Origin: CAZJJY01 sp964546445
GTDB lineage: Bacteria; Patescibacteriota; Microgenomatia; PFEM01; JAPLYW01
NCBI GenBank assembly: GCA_964546445.1
Contig: CAZJJY010000012.1
Span: 1-15,034 of the forward strand
Length of the DNA stretch: 15,034 nucleotides
Direction of reading: 5' to 3'
Shown here: piece after piece, positions 13,660 to 15,034 of the stretch
How positions within the stretch are numbered: the first letter of the stretch is position 1
Layout: every line of letters starts with the position of its first letter
Notes under the pieces: model-generated
Databases searched by the model: none
What the model saw: only the letters and a program-made list of their open reading frames with translations
What the model was told of the DNA's origin: nothing
Translations under genes and position numbers: made by a program

Positions 13660-14961
13660 TCAAGCAGACTTTATCTTTTCACGAAGTATCTCACGAGCCT
13701 GATTAGGGCTAACTTGTCCTTTTGTTTCTTTCATTACCTGACCGACTAAAAATTCTATAGCTGTTTCTTTTCCTTTTTTAATTTCTTCTACTACTTCTTG
13801 GTTATTTTGCAAGACAATTTTAGCTATCTTATCTAAACCATCACCTGTAAATTGAGGTTTCTTATTTTCATTTGAAATATCTTTAATGAATTCTTTAGGA
13901 GATATCTTGCTTATATTAACTTTTCTATTAATTAAAATATTGGCTATTTTTTTAGCTTCTATTTTTTCTTTACTTCCTAAGTCAGCTACTTGTTCAAAGA
14001 AATCTGCTTTTTTAATATTTTCAGTTAAAAGTAAGGCATTATATTCTGAAAGACCATAATACTCCATAAAACGATCTTTCTTCTGTTCAGGAAGTTCGGG
14101 GATAGAATTCTTAATCTTTTCTATCTCTTTTTTATCCAAACGAATCGGAGGAATATCTGGTTCAGGAAAGTAACGATAGTCTTGAGCTTCTTCTTTTGTT
14201 CTCTGAGAGAAACTTCTTTGTTTTTTCTCATCCCAACCTCTCGTTTCCTGAATTGGTTTTTTACCATCCTTAAAAATTTCTAAATGTCTTTTTGTTTCAT
14301 ATTCAATTGACTTTTCGACAAAACGGAAAGAATTGAGATTTTTAAGTTCAACCTTATAATCAGGTAATTTATCTCCACCTAAAGAAATATTAACTTCTAA
14401 CCTCATTGATCCTTTTTCCATATCGCAATCAGAAACACCCAAATAACGAATTGTCTGGGTTAATTTCTTTAAAAACTCTTTAGCTTGTTTTGAAGTTTTG
14501 ATATCAGGTTCAGTTACAATTTCTAAAAGAGGGACACCAGAACGATTAAAATCGATTAAGCTAACTTCTTTATCTTCTAAGTTTGTATGAGTTAACTTGG
14601 CTGTATCTTCTTCTAAATGAGCTCTGGTGATACCAATATCCATAAACTCTCCGTTTTCACAAAAAGGTATATCATATTGACTAATTTGATAACCTTTAGG
14701 TAAATCAGGATAAAAATAATTTTTTCTATCAAATTTACTAAAAGAATTGACCTGACAATTCAAAGCTTGCCCAACCATAATTGTTAATTCAATAGCTTTT
14801 TTATTTGGAACTGGCAAAGCTCCTGGTAAACCCAAACAAACTGGACAAACATGAGTATTTGGTTTACTACCAAAGTAGTCTGCCGAACAGCGACAAAACA
14901 TTTTTGAATTTGTTTCAAGTTCGATATGTATTTCTAAACCAATGTATGTTTTTAATTTCAT
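13660..14961 (-). CDS. gatB: Asp/Glu-tRNA amidotransferase subunit B
   Basis: A 433-residue GatB, slightly short for the family (about 475). It binds misacylated Glu-tRNA(Gln) or Asp-tRNA(Asn) and, with GatA, converts it to the amide. The N-terminus has YIGLEIHIEL. A putative zinc site follows: Cys23, Cys25, Cys39 and Cys42 in CRC…CPVC. LPGALPVPN, KNYFYPDLPKGYQISQYD, VPLLEIVTEPD, EVNISL and KNLNSFRFVEKSIEYE are all family hallmarks, as is DYRYFPEPD. The last 140 residues are the helical and YqeY-like tRNA-binding domains, ending in NQAREILREKI. It starts 11 bases after the end of gatA. Conservation is strong and there is no sign of damage. Confidence 0.96.
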   Translation of the reverse strand: MKLKTYIGLEIHIELETNSKMFCRCSADYFGSKPNTHVCPVCLGLPGALPVPNKKAIELTIMVGQALNCQVNSFSKFDRKNYFYPDLPKGYQISQYDIPFCENGEFMDIGITRAHLEEDTAKLTHTNLEDKEVSLIDFNRSGVPLLEIVTEPDIKTSKQAKEFLKKLTQTIRYLGVSDCDMEKGSMRLEVNISLGGDKLPDYKVELKNLNSFRFVEKSIEYETKRHLEIFKDGKKPIQETRGWDEKKQRSFSQRTKEEAQDYRYFPEPDIPPIRLDKKEIEKIKNSIPELPEQKKDRFMEYYGLSEYNALLLTENIKKADFFEQVADLGSKEKIEAKKIANILINRKVNISKISPKEFIKDISNENKKPQFTGDGLDKIAKIVLQNNQEVVEEIKKGKETAIEFLVGQVMKETKGQVSPNQAREILREKIKSA

Positions 14962-14972
14962 AATTTAATTAA

Positions 14973-15034
14973 TTAAACAGCTTTCTTTTTATAAAATTCT
15001 GTTTTTTGTTCATAATGATAAGCTAATCTAAAAA
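14973..15034 (-). CDS. gatA: Asp/Glu-tRNA amidotransferase subunit A, C-terminal end (partial)
   Basis: Only the last 19 codons are in the window, read from 15032 to a TAA at 14973-14975. They encode FRLAYHYEQKTEFYKKKAV. The LAY-x-YEQ-x-T-x-(W/F) pattern is the usual GatA ending, and gatB follows 11 bases later, the common order. GatA is the glutaminase/amidase subunit. The gene continues beyond the right edge. Confidence 0.75.
   Translation of the reverse strand, partial: FRLAYHYEQKTEFYKKKAV

Overview
The window looks like chromosomal DNA from a low-GC bacterium with compact, tightly packed genes. Short intergenic spacers, tRNA genes without an encoded CCA, divergent but recognisable housekeeping proteins and Shine-Dalgarno use would fit a Patescibacteria/CPR-type lineage. 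That assignment is an inference and nothing here proves it.

Layout. (1) 1-162: tRNA-Lys(UUU) and tRNA-Glu(UUC), followed by a bidirectional intrinsic terminator. (2) About 163-6866: an accessory region of gene modules, each bounded by a repeat of roughly 48 bp that copies the 3' end of tRNA-Glu plus that terminator. The modules are an AAA_28-like P-loop ATPase with a 39-codon gene (minus strand); an unrecognised 158-residue protein (minus); a short-chain dehydrogenase and a secreted TIM-barrel glycosidase (plus); and a two-gene DrrAB-type ABC exporter (minus). (3) About 6954-15034: a minus-strand housekeeping operon in the order gatA (partial) - gatB - GGDEF gene (frameshifted) - dnaE - rplS - MBL-fold hydrolase - IMPDH/guaB, with genes overlapping or a few bases apart.

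The most interesting structure is the repeat array. Five copies (near 156, 1294, 2027, 4844 and 6818) share the tRNA-Glu acceptor end, a short linker and the hairpin. To the left of copies 2-5 lies 150-230 bp of non-coding DNA. In copies 2, 3 and 5 this ends in a T-arm-like sequence resembling that of tRNA-Glu; copy 4 has a looser version. Copies 3 and 5 are clear paralogues over about 160 bp and carry a same-spaced minus-strand promoter at their left edge. The copy farthest from the tRNA has a decayed hairpin. This looks like serial insertion of small gene cassettes at the 3' end of tRNA-Glu, similar in layout to an integron but anchored on a tRNA. No recombinase is encoded in the window, so the mechanism is inferred.

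Functionally, the right half is translation (GatAB for Gln/Asn-tRNA, L19), replication (DnaE) and purine synthesis (IMPDH). The left half is variable cargo: export, carbohydrate cleavage, a redox enzyme and a nucleotide-binding protein. A 4-bp tandem duplication breaks the GGDEF gene, whose end overlaps the dnaE start.
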